From Priapulus caudatus (Eukaryota > Priapulida > Priapulimorpha > Priapulimorphida > Priapulidae): 35,908 nt of DNA. Position 1 is the stretch's first letter, and each line of letters opens with the position of its first letter. The stretch is taken from contig NW_014577075.1 in NCBI RefSeq assembly GCF_000485595.1, forward strand, positions 1-35,908, in the 5' to 3' direction. The position numbers and the translations under genes were made by a program. The notes below the pieces were generated by a model. The model was given only the letters and a program-made list of their open reading frames with translations, did no database searches and was not told the origin of the DNA. Below, in pieces: positions 18,589 through 29,764 of the stretch.

Positions 18589-20508
18589 CTGAAAAGAAAG
18601 GCAGTGACGAATTGGCGGATGAAGTGATAGAGAGAGTAACAGAGAAAATGGCCGACAAAGCAATGGAGAAGGTGGCCGACAAAGCATTGGAGAAAATGGC
18701 CGACAAACCAACGGAGAAAATGGCCGACAAAGCAACGGAGAAGGTGGCCGACAAAACAAAGGAGAAGCCAGGTGTGGTCGACACAATCTTCAGCACCTTT
18801 ATCGCGCAGAAGATGAAGGAAATAGAAGCTGGCAGAACCTCCCCAGAGAACGTGTCGAGTCAGAAGCAGAAGCAGAAGCAGCACCGCGGCAGATCGCAAC
18901 GTGGCGCGGAAGCAGACGACGACAATAATACGGCGCGCTCGGACCGTGGCGAATGCAGCAGCGGTGGCGGTGACGCAGCAGCCGCTGAGACCGAGACAAG
19001 GTTACCGAGCAGCAGCCGGTTACAGTCTACCACAGATGAGAGAAACAGTGATGCGCGCTCGGACACGACGACGAAACGCGGCGCTGACCGCTCGCCGAGC
19101 CCGGCCGGCGAGAAGGGACACAAGCGGAAGAAGAAGAAAAAGGAGAAGCACAAGCACAAGAGCAAGCACCACGGCAAGGAGAAGCGACGCGAGAAGCACA
19201 GCAGGAACCGTAGCATACACCGCAGTCACCGAACCTCGGGGAGCAGCGTGGATGCGGCCACGAATCGGAGAGGGCTTTCCTTCGAGGACATGCACGACCT
19301 GGAGCTCGAGGAAGCACCGCAGGAAGCGAGCGGCCGACGTGCCGGGAGCGCTTCCGGATCAAGTCTGCAGGACGGATCGGCCGCCGGCTCGCAGGACGGC
19401 TTCTGGAGAGGAGCCGATCTGTTGCCTAGCGACACGACAAGTGCCCGGCAACCATCCGACGCCGAATCCCCGGGAGAATCGACGGAACTGCAGAGCGCTC
19501 AGCGCAGTGATGGCGGCACCCACAAGGATGTGCAGAATCCTTCACTCGTCGTTCCCGAGCAGGAATCGGATGGCATTCCGCCCGACGCAGCCGGATGTGC
19601 CGATAGCGCCGTCAGTGTTCTCGTAAACAGTTCACTTGAGAACAATGCAGCCTCTGCCGGGGAATCTGTCAAGGAAACGCTCCAGGAAGACGTCGTCTGC
19701 ACAAAGGCAGTCGTGTTGGACAGTGTCTTCGAGAAGCCCGACGAAGTTGTCGCGGTCGAGAAGACGAAAAACAGGATCAAGATCCAAGACCTGAAGTTGA
19801 GCAGTGTGGTGCTGTCGACTGCCGCGCCCAGCATGCCCAGCAACGACGACGTGACGACGGCCGAGGCGAAACAAGAGGACTCCAGTGACACGGACGGAAT
19901 CGTCGAGGACACGGATGGCGAGATATCGGACTCGCACTCTGAACCCGACGTCGAGAAGGAGGGCGAGGCAGCAGGCGTGGAGGCAGGCGAGGCGGCAGGC
20001 GCCGAGGCAACAGCGACGCCCAGCAAGAAGCACAAACATGGCAAGAAACACAAGCACAAGAGCAAGAAGCGTCGGCGGGAGAAGGAACGCGAGGGAGAGC
20101 GGGAACGCCACGGCAAGCGGTCGCACTCCCGAGAACACACGTCGGCCCGACGCAGGCGCTCCCAGTCACCGCGGCAACGGCATCGAACCCGGTCCCGGTC
20201 GCCGCAGCGACGGCGCGGGTCGCGCTCTCGTTCCTCGGACAGGCGGCGTAGTGATGGCCACTCGGAGCCCCGCGGCGTGGACGTGCGGCATCCCCGCGAT
20301 AGGTGGCGCCACGGTCGGCATTCTCGTTCGCCGGTGAGGGATGCACGAGAACACATCGATAAGGCACGGCTGCTGAAGGTTGCTAAACAGAACTTGCTGC
20401 AGCTGCAGAACGTGGGGGCGCTACCGGAAGGCCTGCAGCTGCCAGACCTGAAGCCTGAGCAGATGGCAATGATTCAGGCTGGAGGCAAGACTGTGCAGGA
20501 ACTAACAG
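18585..20508 (+). CDS. SON: SON exon 1 (repeat, N-terminal motif, RS domain)
   Basis: A 1924-nt first coding exon with residues 1-641. It holds the 8-aa repeats, the SON N-terminal helix, KRKKKKKEKHKHKSKHHGKE and KHKHKSKKRRREKE basic blocks, and SRSRS/RSRSPQRRR segments. It ends with the conserved DKARLLKVAKQNLLQLQNVG helix and TVQELTG|GTGAAT. It is markedly GC-richer than the surrounding introns, so frames on the opposite strand also stay open; those are shadows. Read-through past the donor would stop at 20603. Confidence 0.93.
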
Positions 20509-23500
20509 GTGAATGCATGTATGTTGGCCTTGTGTTGGGCATGTTCCTAGACAATAACCCGCGTGCGTATTTCTCGCAAATTCTTGTTATTCCTGCAGTT
20601 TAGTTAATGTTGTTTATTTATCATTCGCTATCTGTTAATGTCTTTATCTAATATTTTATTCTTTTGTAGTTATATCATCTAGATATGTTATTGATGCTCT
20701 TATTTGGTATGCATTCTGAGAACAATCCGAAAAACCTGCATTATTGAACATACATATATTATTATTAAACGTAACCGTGATGTGAATTTTGTATGATATA
20801 CATTTATCGGTACGTCTTTAATCTGTGATCGACAGAGGTGTGTCGGCAACTGGTGAGAAAGGAAGGTGAATTATCCAGCTCTTCTGACTCCTCTCCCACG
20901 CGGCCGGAATCAGACGAGGAGGAGGGCGCGTTCATACATCACCCATTCAAGTTGCGAGAAAACAACTCCAACATTCTCATGCTGATACGAGTAAGTTTCA
21001 TCTCAGTCTACAGCTGTGGATATACACACGAAGTTACGATTCTAGCCACAAGTCAGGGCAAACGTCTGAGTGAATGTAATTATGTTTGACTCTATTAGAT
21101 ACTCGGGGATAGAAATCACGTGCGTATGCATATACAGGGGTAGAAATGAACTTTTGAACAAGCGAGTCCAACGGACCCTAACCCTAACCCTACCCTCAAA
21201 AAGGTATAGGAGGGAGTCCGCAGCAAAATGAGGAAGTCCGCAGTCTGAAGTTCAAAACTAATGATATTAACAAAAAGGACATTTGCGCTGCAACGTCTGC
21301 CAAATTTTCTTGGGACATTTGCTAAAAAAAGAAAGAAAGATAATTCTGCGAGGCCATGCTCTGGAACGAACTAGTTAGTATAGCACAGTTTTCAGGGAGT
21401 CACACGGACTCCTGCATATGTCAAATCAAGGAGTCCGACAATAAATCAGGGAATATTTGACTCCAGACTCGCGTTAATTTTGCACCCTGATATATCAGTG
21501 TGCATCACTGGTCGTTGTTGGTAAATATTCATAAATGCACATGTATGGTATTATAGGTTAGTTCTGGTTGTGGTCCTTGGTTTAAAAGGTTGGATGCTAT
21601 ATGTGTGAGTAAATCGTATGTGTGTTCTAGGCAATCAACAATGTTAGATTCGGTTGGATATCTGGCATACTTGTCCACGGTCGTTCTCTCTTGCTTTATA
21701 TATGTACATGTGGCTAAGCTCACGTTGCTTTAATTTAATTGCACGTTTATAAATTATATTACGGTCAGTCGAATAACAATGCAAGGTTCTTTTATTCGGC
21801 TGGATTTCTCACTTCTATCTGCACTCGTCTCTCTCTCTCTCTCTGCATTGTTGTACGGCAACCCGAATATGAACTCGAGCTTAATTCTGTAATGACTGCG
21901 TTTCGATTGTCTGCGCGTTCTCACGCGTCGCTGCTGTTAACAGGGCGGCACACAGAAGCCAACGACAAGTAACATGCAGCGTATACAGGAGAGCGTCGGC
22001 TCACAGCTGCGGCTCACCTTCCCCGTCTCGAGCGGCAGCCAGCATCGGCAGAAGGAGCTGGAGTGGGTCCCCGTCGACAAGGCGGAGGAGGAGGAGCGGC
22101 GGCGGAAGGAGGAGAGGGAGAGGTCGAAGCAGGCGACGGCAGCGAAGGAGGAGGAGGCGGCGGAGACGAAGGGGAGGGAAGAAGGAGAGAGCGGGGCGGG
22201 GGCTGCCGCGGCGCTGATGCCTCCGCCGCCGCCGCCGCCCGTCGAGTCTACCGTCGCGAGACAGGACAAGGTGTTCTCTGAACCACCCACTATGGTATGA
22301 GGGACACGAAGGCAAACATTTCTAATTGGAGGAGGGGTTCTGGTATAACTCGTGTATCGTCAATGCTTGTTATGTAACACAGGGAGGGCTACGTAACTTA
22401 AAGGGATACTAGACTCTAGGATTCTACTGCATACAACTGTACTTACTGTATAACAAATCGTCTATACCCACACGTACTTGTGACCAGATACCTAATTTAA
22501 TTGTTATAATTAATTATACATCAACGATACGAAATTTGAACAGCGCCATTGACACTCGCGACCGTGCTGCCACCCTGAAAAAGTTGCGCATTTCCCAATA
22601 TATTTTGCATGTTACAGATCGAGGGCTAATCACAAAGGTGCAATTATATTTATACCTAAATGCTATTTAACCGAACGATGTTCATTTAAGGACAAATTTA
22701 TCTATAATATAACTGAAACTATATGTCATTTATAAGATATTACAATCCTTTTGCTAATAAATAAGAAACACCCTCGGTCTGTAGCCCTTTGCTGAAAAGT
22801 CGTTTTGCGCAACTTCTCAGATTGTGCGCTTTGAGTGGCGCCACCGTCATTGTAATCAAACTGTAGTCGTTAGTTTTAAAACATAAAAAAAAAAATTCTA
22901 ATGGTGATTGAACCATGAAACCTTTTATGTAGCGTATTATTAACCTTTTATTTTAACATAAATTAACTGAAAATAACCCTAGAACCTAGAGTAAAGGATC
23001 CCTTTAACATAAACAAAGTAGAATTTATGAAGAGGCGGCATTGGGTAAATCTGGTGGGGCAGCTAGGAAATTTTTATTGCGGTGGATATCAGCTAGATTT
23101 ATGAGGTGTCAGAGCAAGTAAGCGTGGTAACCACACACAACTTGCTGTCAGTGCCAACGTGAATAGTTGCCCTCCTTACTCTTTGTGCCGTTCGACAATT
23201 GGCCGATATCCCTGTCAATATAATGCCGTGGGTGCCCTACGTTGTTTGCTTTTATGCCCTTTCCATAAATTCCATGTTGTGTATGCATCTCTATCTGTCC
23301 TGCATAAAAAGTGTTTGATAAAAAGTAAGTTGCCTCAGTGTTCCTCCTTTCAAGGAACAATTATGTAACAGTTTATTCAGTGCTCATTTCTTTTCAGTTC
23401 TGTGTGCTTACAGATAAAACACCCCTGATTAACATTCAGACGACCGAAAGGTTGTCTGAATGTAGACATCGCAGACAGACAAACAAACAAATAAGATGTA

Positions 23501-23906
23501 GCAAGTAAACGTAAGAATATATATGTGTGTATTTCTTGGAACAGATGATTGATGTTGGATCGGTAGTTGCTGAGAGACTGGCAGCTATGAGGAAGCTACA
23601 GCATAACCCAAATGATGTGGAAGCCATGAACAAAATCCACAATGCTCAGGCAAAGGTAAGATGAGCAGTAGCAGTAATAACTGACATTAACAACAGCCAT
23701 AACAGTATCAACTAGACAGAGGGCACTCACGGAGAGTGCATACCTCCGCGAGCATGTAACATGTATGTGTTACGAGCTGGCTCGCCGCTCGCTGCTGGCT
23801 GCTGCTGACTGACTCGCCGCTCGCTGGTGGCGGCTGCTGACTCACTCGCCTGCTGCTGACTCGCTGCTCGCTGACTCGACGCGCTATCGATTGCGCCACG
23901 CGGGCT

Positions 23907-23948
<42 letters not shown>

Positions 23949-26900
23949 CCGATTACATTACATCCCCTGCAACTCCGTTGCGCGGCGGTAATAACATAGC
24001 ACGTGCCATGCCAGTATTTCTTTACAGTTCTATAGCAGGGTCTTAATTTCATATCAAATCTGGTAATCCAAGGGGTATATTTCCTGCCAAAATTTGTTAC
24101 AGATTTGTTAGGATCATCACAAGTAAATCCATATTAATTCAGTAAGCAAGTTTCAGCAATTCAAAGTGTTTCCTATATCTGTAGTGTTCAAAAAGGAGAA
24201 ATTAAAGTCTGTATATTTATTTAAGGTGTTGCATTGAATATAGTAAGTTTTACTTCAAGATATTACATGTAAACCCATGGAAATAGAATTGAAGGTTTTT
24301 CAGTAGTGGTAATATCCATAGTAAAATAATGGCAGCAAGTTATTGCTGTAATAAGTATGTGTATACGATTTGTAAACAACTTCCCTTTGAGCTTCATTTA
24401 CGATTGCATGTATTTTTTATCTTATCCGTACAGATGCAGTCGTGGGTGGAGTCCAAACAGCTGCCTGGGCAGTTTGTGGGTAGCACCGGTGTATCCGTTC
24501 TTAGCCCCTCTCAGCTTGGCAACAACAATAGGACGTTCCAAGCATGGGCCAAAAAGGTAGGGAGCGATGATACACGTGTGTTTTTCATTCTCATACTAGT
24601 GTAACCCTTTAACTGCCATACATCACGTCAGGAGTTTATCAATATATTGGTAGACTCCTGATCACGTTTAGGGTTTACTGGTGGTTTGGGACCGCAAGCA
24701 GCTATAGGTTCATGTGGGAGTCATTGTCAGAGATTTGAGTTGGGTTGCACAGTGATCTGTAGCTAGCTATCTCACGTCCAAGAATACGACAGCGGTTACA
24801 TATATTTGTCTATGATTATTATAATCACATAGCTGAGATTGTCAGGCTAACGACTTACAAATCAAACATTAGCTATGAATTGCAGTCATTCACTAACATG
24901 GAACAGTAACTTATTCTGAATTTGTAGGTTTGTAAAATGCGAAGGATTGATTTGTTATTTTCGCATCTCTATAGATTTCGTTTTACTTTGTAATGTTTTT
25001 TTTTCAGGAGAGAGAATGAGATAATAAAATATATAATAAATATATACAGCTTTGTGTAAATAACAATAACAATAACAATGAGCTGTATGTTATGATCAGA
25101 GTGACTTAAGTTAGTAAGACAATTTAATCGGGGTGTGTGTGTGATTGCGTGCCTGCGTGTGTGTGTGTTTGTTGCAATGGGCGTGAGTGCGCGTGCGTGC
25201 GTGCGTGTGTGTGCGTGCGTGTGTGTGTTCATTGCGTACATCTGTGCGTGCGTGTGTGTGCAGCTTGTGTGTGTTCATTGCGTACATCTGTGCGTGCGTG
25301 TGTGTGCAGCTTGTGTGTGTTCATTGCGTACATCTGTGCGTGCAGATTGTGTGTGTTCATTGCGTGCATCTGTGTGCATCTGTGTGTGTGCGCGCATGCT
25401 TGCGTGCATACGTGCATGCATGAGTGTGCGTGCGTGCGTGCGTGAATGTGAGTGCATAGCTGGTGACACTTACTGCTGTCTTGCAGTATCTGACAGCCTT
25501 GGTCCACACCCGGCTTTCGGTTGGGTCGTGACAAGCTTGTCAGATTCTGCAGGACGTTACAAAAAGTTATCTCTACTTCTAGGTGACCAGGAGCAACGCT
25601 TGTCACTGTGCGCTACTGTAGCTGCACTCTTGCGGAGTGACAGGCAGGAGTGTATATATGGTTATTAAGATGAGAGTAGTATGCTTGGGTCCGCTGGCTC
25701 TAATATCAGGCAGATATAGAGAGGCAAGCGCCTTCCCATCAGAAAGGTTTATTAACATGTTTTGTCGAATTGACGAGGCATGATGCCCTTGCTTTATATT
25801 AAATGTGCTTTGTCCTGCCGAGTCAGTTAGTGGGTAATGACACGTAGACATTTGTGATTTTTGTGTGCAAAAGGTCAGTAATTACCTAGGGCATCACAAT
25901 ACCAGTATCTCGCAAGTTCCTGTATCTCTCATTTCGTGCCAGATCTAAATTAGACTAGGTGGGGAAGACTTCCATGTAGAATTGCAGCCTAGAGAACGTG
26001 TTTTGAAATGAGAAATTTGCATCTATTGTTAAAGCAGAGTATTTAAAATAGATGTACCATTGGGTGTGTGCCATGCCAATGTAATGCTTCAACTCTGAAT
26101 GATTTCACACATCCTTGAGACGTGGATCCGTTTCCTGTAATTGCTTGTGAATCTCAGGAGGAACTGTCTGACATTTTCCGCAAGCCAGCGGTAGTTGTGC
26201 ATGCAGAGTGAGCGGAGTGTGAGAGTTGCGATGAGAGCGTAATCGTGGTGTGAAGAAGTGGGCGGCTTGGCTTGCGGTAAATGCCCGACGTTCTGTGTTA
26301 ATCTAACACTGCAGCATGTTTTCATGTTGCGGAACACTGACGCAATCTCCCGCACGCAGGAAAACTCGTGCGGCTTGGCCCGTCGTCGTAAATCAACGAA
26401 CACACCCGACTCGGCACTTGCGCCTTCCCCCTACTCATGCTCTCTTTTGGTATATACTGCCCCTGGTTGTTGCCGTGGGAACAGCGTTGGAACCGCTGCT
26501 TGTTCCACGGCAATAAACAGGAGACTGGAGTCGGTATTCGGCATGAAAACATGTTGCAGGTATTGCGTCGCACTTCAAGAATCTTCAAGAGCGTTTGTGC
26601 GATGTTGATGCAAACGTAGGTGGGTATCACAGGAGAGTTCCACCGTTCTAGAACAGAATAGTATCGTGATGCCGAGATGGAAAACCGATTGTTCGGTTCG
26701 TATAAAAAAAAACTAGCGTTGAACGATGGTGTTGCTATAAAATGTATTCAGTAGTGCATTGTGTCTTCCAATTTCGATTTCCTGATCATGATTATTACGT
26801 ATACGCCCTGGCATCTTTCTTTTATTAATCTTATTCGTGTTGTTTGAGAAGCGAGCAAAGGTTCAGAAAGGTTTGTTGTGCCTCCGACTTGCCTTGTACT

Positions 26901-29764
26901 TGCCATACACTGAACCTTATGCATGACTTGCCTGCCAAAGAGGAATTTAGCTTTAAGATTTCTCGAGCACTTGTAGCATCTGAGAAAGAATGCTAGCATG
27001 TGCCGATGCTAGACAATATTTTGAATCCAAGTCAATCGTGTCTGATATGTGAATACATACGTTGAATCGGGGAAAAAATCAAAGAATGTTTGAGCCTTAC
27101 TGAGAAAATAGTGTGTATGCCTTTCATGACACTAACGTTTTGCATAGCAGTACAGCTTGGAAACAAATTATTGTAACTTCTGTAGGTCCACGTGGTTCTC
27201 AAGACCCTGGGCCATGTTTGCCTGCTCTTACCTTTGCCTCATTCAATTCTAGGACCAATTCCAGCAGGCTGCGCCATTAAGGGGCGGAATGGGGATGTAC
27301 CTGCTACAGAAAATGGGCTGGAAACAGGGTGAAGGACTTGGCAAGAACAAGAGTGGGAACCTAGAACCATTAGTGCTGGATGTTAAGACCGACCGAAGAG
27401 GTGTGATTTAATTCTGCATACAGCCAGTAGTAATTATTTTATATGATAAAATGGAATTAGGCGACATTATTCCAATATACGCATCAATAACATCTGTGCG
27501 TATGTCACATGAACACAGATTGCTAGTGCATTCACATGTACCATGGCTTCACGTACATATTGGCTACGATGAGTATCAGTACCAGTATGACTATATGTAA
27601 ACCTGTTCGTGGTACTGATGCTCATATTCAGAACTTTTGCTGTTTTTAGTATGGCACTGTTAGATTTCAACATAAATCTAACATCGTAATAGCATGTTTA
27701 ACTTAATAATTCTCTCTTTGCAAATCGTTAGGTTTGGTGGCACAGGAGGAGTCGGGTAGAAAGCATGGCAAGGCGTTCACCCCACCTGTACATTATGACT
27801 TGTCAGGTAAGCCCACTTACCTGAGTGTGAGAATAAATCCAATTTTCCATTTCGACTGCACATGCTTGCTAACCCCGTTTCGTAGCCAGGTTATAGATTT
27901 CTCTCAAGTCCTCGCTATGATGTAATAACATTGGGTAGAAAGCTGTTAAATTGACAATTTTCTCTTAAAATTAAACATTCCATGGTGACACTGTTATTGT
28001 TAACTGTGCAAACAGTTTGAATAAACTGGATTGGTAGTGAAGCAAGCACTGTTTAGCTTAAATAGCAAATATTACTAAACTATGATCGGTATTTTGTAGC
28101 CAAACAGTTCTAAAATGCATCCCACATTTCGAAATGGTAAATTGGCTTATAAGTGAGCGCAGTTGTTGGTGAGAGCAGCAACGATTTCTGTCATGATGCT
28201 ATCGGCACGACTAAATTAATGTCTGCACAATTCACGAATGCTGTTATAATCGGATCCATCATTGGAATTACAGGAGTCTGTTGTTTTGGTGTATAGCCTT
28301 TATCCGGGATGTGAAAGGGTATGCATTGATTCTAAACGCGATTTGTGTGCTACCTCAGGCAAGCATCCGGTATCAGCACTGACAGAACTCTGCACTAAAC
28401 GCAAATGGGGACAGCCAACTTGGGTTATGCACTTTGATGGAGGACCAGATCACAATAAAAACTTCCTGTTCAAGGTACAAGCTATTTTTAGATATCTAAA
28501 AGAACTCGCCTAAACAATTATCAATGACAGAGTTCCTGAGTGAACTGCTCATACAAGAGACTGATCTACCGGCATTCACCTTTTGAACTTTGCCTGATCT
28601 TTTTGATTGTATATGCAACACTGCCTGTTTATTTTATTTGTTTTAGGCACATGAGGTAAGTAATGCCGCTTTCACACTGGGGTTTATCCCGCTTCAGGTC
28701 CGGACCTGAAGCGGGATAAACCCCAGTATGAAAGATCGAAACACCCTTAGCCCGAGCTAAAGTTATCCCGCTCTAGGGGGTGGTCAGGTCCGCTTCAGAC
28801 CCGAGCTAACGTCAGTATGAAAAGGTATCTCGACTTTAGCTCGCTCCTAAATCCCGCCCCCCCCAATTCCACCATTTATACTGGGGGTATCCCAGCATCA
28901 GGTCCGGAACCTGAAGCGGATAACCCCAGTGTGAAGGTGAAAAACGCATAGCCGCGAGCTAAAGTGATTCGCACCTCATGCTAGGAGGTGGTCAAGAGTC
29001 TGCTGTCAGCACCCGAAGCTAAAACGTCAATATGAAAACGACTTATCCCGACCTAAAGTTATCCCGCTTCAGAAGCGGGCTAAAGTCGTTCGCAGTATGA
29101 AAGCGGCATTAGTGATATAATGGCCTATTGGTTAGTGGTAAAGAAGTGTGGCAGCTGGTTGCTAAACAAATTTCCAGTCATAAAACACAGACCTCATCTA
29201 CAAAGTCATTTACTTCTTCATCACACAACTGCTTCCTCTTCTTTTATGAAACCAATCTAGTTTATGGAATGTGGACGTACAGTAGCATGAATTTACATTA
29301 TCTACCCACCAATTTGGAATTGTATGATATATGGTGAATGCATGTGAACGTACGTGTTGGCACCTGTTGTAAGAAACATTATTGCCATATTATTAGTCTG
29401 ACTGTGTTTCCCGCGTGTTATCATAATACTATTAATTATTGTGGAACTACGATGTTTCTGACAACGCCCTGATGACAGAGACATGAAGATTATAGAGACG
29501 AATAAAATACTAGTGTGCCTACTGGAGTACTAGGGTACTACTAAGTGTCTACTGGAGACATACTGACAGAGAATTTAGTGAGAGTTTACAGCCGAAGGTG
29601 ATACATTACTGGTATCGCCGTCATCGTTGCAGGTCGTAGTGAACGGCATCGAATATCAGCCGACCGTAGCAAGCCCAAACAAGAAGCATGCCAAGGCCCA
29701 AGCAGGCATGGTGTGTCTGCAGGCGCTGGGACTGCTTCCACGCAACGCGACGTTGCCTGTATGA
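18585..29764 (+). CDS. SON: SON, nuclear-speckle splicing cofactor (9 exons)
   Basis: SON binds RNA in nuclear speckles and supports splicing of transcripts with weak splice sites. Coding exons: 18585-20508, 20836-20990, 21944-22294, 23545-23655, 24434-24556, 27253-27400, 27732-27806, 28359-28474, 29633-29764. All are GT-AG and in phase, giving 3135 nt (about 1044 aa). Domain order: 8-aa tandem repeat (20-59); conserved SON N-terminal helix VDTIFSTFIAQKMKEIEAG (about 65-83); basic KKHK-type stretches; a long acidic/Ser-rich middle; an RS-rich domain (about 500-590); DKARLLKVAKQNL helix; EEEGAFIHHPFKL; FPVSSGSQHR...EWVPV; GQFVGSTGVSVL; G-patch (about 899-940, GMYLLQKMGWKQGEGLGKNK); C-terminal double-stranded RNA-binding domain (about 963-1040, SGKHPVSALTELC, ASPNKKHAKAQAG). 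Human SON is about 2426 aa; the difference is the large vertebrate tandem-repeat region, absent here. Expected to be broadly expressed and essential. Confidence 0.96.
18642..18761 (+). repeat. SON: 24-bp coding minisatellite in SON
   Basis: Five tandem 24-bp units encode EK(M/V)ADKxx (EKMADKAM, EKVADKAL, EKMADKPT, EKMADKAT, EKVADKTK). The period is a multiple of three, so copy-number change keeps the frame. The heptad-like charged pattern predicts a helix. Confidence 0.95.
20836..20990 (+). CDS. SON: SON exon 2
   Basis: Residues 642-693. A Ser/Asp/Glu-rich phosphosite-like stretch (SSSSDSSPTRPESDEEEG) leads into FIHHPFKLRE, matching the SON EEEEPPFYHHPFKL motif. Acceptor GATCGACAG, donor CGA|GTAAGT. 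Confidence 0.93.
21130..21494. mobile_element. Small hAT-like element in SON intron 2
   Basis: A 355-bp unit at 21135-21489 starts CAGGGGTAGAAATGAAC and ends with GTTAATTTTGCACCCTG. The ends are imperfect inverted repeats, and ATATA occurs immediately outside both (21130-21134, 21490-21494). Several GGAGTCCG words recur inside. A short telomere-like tract (ccctaaccctaaccctacc) lies at about 21176-21194. A similar right end, CGCGTTAATTTTGCACTCAG, occurs alone at about 8219-8239. Confidence 0.65.
21944..22294 (+). CDS. SON: SON exon 3
   Basis: Exactly 117 codons. RLTFPVSSGSQHRQKE and EWVPVDK are hallmark SON residues. A Glu/Lys/Arg-rich segment and a run of seven prolines (PPPPPPP) follow, ending EPPTM|GTATGA. 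Codon bias toward GAG/GCG gives a local purine-rich composition. Confidence 0.94.
22398..23007. mobile_element. TTAA-flanked T2/Kolobok-like MITE in SON intron 3
   Basis: The ends read TTAA-AGGGATAC...ACTCTAGG and, inverted, TTAA-AGGGATCC...ACTCTAGG. The TTAA at both ends (22398-22401, 23004-23007) fits the 4-bp target duplication of T2/Kolobok elements, whose termini start TTAAAGG. A second, degenerate inner inverted repeat (GCCATTGACACTC... and GTTGCGC words) is present. No ORF. Confidence 0.75.
23545..23655 (+). CDS. SON: SON exon 4
   Basis: 37 codons: MIDVGSVVAERLAAMRKLQH then NPNDVEAMNKIHNAQAK. It matches SON MSERALAQKRLSENAFDLEAM...AQERI. Acceptor TTGGAACAG, donor AAG|GTAAGA. Confidence 0.93.
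23770..23946. repeat. CTGACTCG-type minisatellite and CA microsatellite
   Basis: CTGCTGACTCGCCGCTCGCTG-like units at about 23775-23880 are followed by (AC)n at 23909-23946, in SON intron 4. The flanking words GGAGAGTGCATACCTCCGCG (from 23731) look like a dispersed-repeat end, but the family was not identified. Confidence 0.8.
24434..24556 (+). CDS. SON: SON exon 5
   Basis: 41 codons with LPGQFVGSTGVSVLSPSQL and AWAKK, matching the SON IPGQFTGSTGVQVL...AWIKK block. The following 2.7-kb intron carries a GT-rich minisatellite. Confidence 0.94.
25130..25450. repeat. GT-rich tract with 46-bp minisatellite
   Basis: TTCATTGCGTACATCTGTGC recurs at 25228, 25274 and 25320 (46-bp period), with a variant at about 25356, embedded in GTGTGCGTGC sequence. 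The Cys/Val-rich frames over it are composition artefacts. Located in SON intron 5. Confidence 0.9.
26309..26559. repeat. Nested inverted repeats in SON intron 5
   Basis: The outer pair CTGCAGCATGTTTTCATG (26309-26326) is matched inverted, with about two changes, at 26541-26559. The inner pair TTGCCGTGGGAACA (26470-26483) is matched at 26501-26513 (TGTTCCACGGCAA). It may be a decayed MITE. No RNA gene is recognised. Confidence 0.55.
27253..27400 (+). CDS. SON: SON exon 6 (G-patch)
   Basis: Encodes the glycine-rich G-patch: GGMGMYLLQKMGWKQGEGLG, then KNKSGNLEPLVLDVKTDRRG. G-patch domains bind and activate DEAH helicases. Acceptor AATTCTAG, donor AGAG|GTGTGA. Confidence 0.96.
27732..27806 (+). 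CDS. SON: SON exon 7
   Basis: A 75-nt linker exon between the G-patch and the double-stranded RNA-binding domain (GLVAQEESGRKHGKAFTPP, HYDLS), comparable to human GLVAVGERAQKRSGNF. Confidence 0.88.
28359..28474 (+). CDS. SON: SON exon 8 (dsRBD first half)
   Basis: Starts the double-stranded RNA-binding domain: GKHPVSALTELCTKRKWG, then DGGPDHNKNFLF. This mirrors SON GKHPVSALMEICNKRRW and SGPDHRKHFLFRV. Confidence 0.96.
28659..29113. mobile_element. MITE in SON intron 8 with a perfect 52-bp palindrome
   Basis: Terminal inverted repeats TAATGCCGCTTTCA (28661-28674) and TGAAAGCGGCATTA (29098-29111) bound a 451-bp element without coding capacity. The likely target duplication is TA. Interior words TTATCCCGCTTCAGG, CCCGAGCTAA and CAGTATGAAA repeat in both orientations. 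Next to the left end, 28676-28727 is a perfect palindrome with 26-bp arms and no spacer. Confidence 0.88.
29633..29764 (+). CDS. SON: SON exon 9 (dsRBD second half, stop)
   Basis: VVVNGIEYQPTVASPNKKHA then KAQAGMVCLQALGLLPRNAT and a TGA. The NKKHAKA helix is the RNA-contacting segment. Acceptor ATCGTTGCAG. Confidence 0.96.
   Translation, partial: VVVNGIEYQPTVASPNKKHAKAQAGMVCLQALGLLPRNATLPV

Noticed and set aside
19499-20356. 285-codon and other minus-strand frames opposite SON exon 1
   Set aside because: They are antisense shadows of the GC-rich, Arg/Ser/Glu-coding SON exon, which carries clear SON motifs on the plus strand.
21176-21194. Chromosome end or fusion point
   Set aside because: Only about three telomere-like units, within a small transposon-like unit, and a gene continues on both sides.
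21974-22315. Gly/Arg-rich alternative frames over SON exon 3
   Set aside because: They are out of frame with the conserved SON residues FPVSSGSQHR and EWVPVDK, which fix the real frame.
25135-25668. 177-codon frame and an acceptor-like TCTTGCAG at about 25486 as an extra SON exon
   Set aside because: The frame begins in the GT microsatellite, and SON exon 5 joins exon 6 directly as in other SON proteins (AWAKK then DQF).
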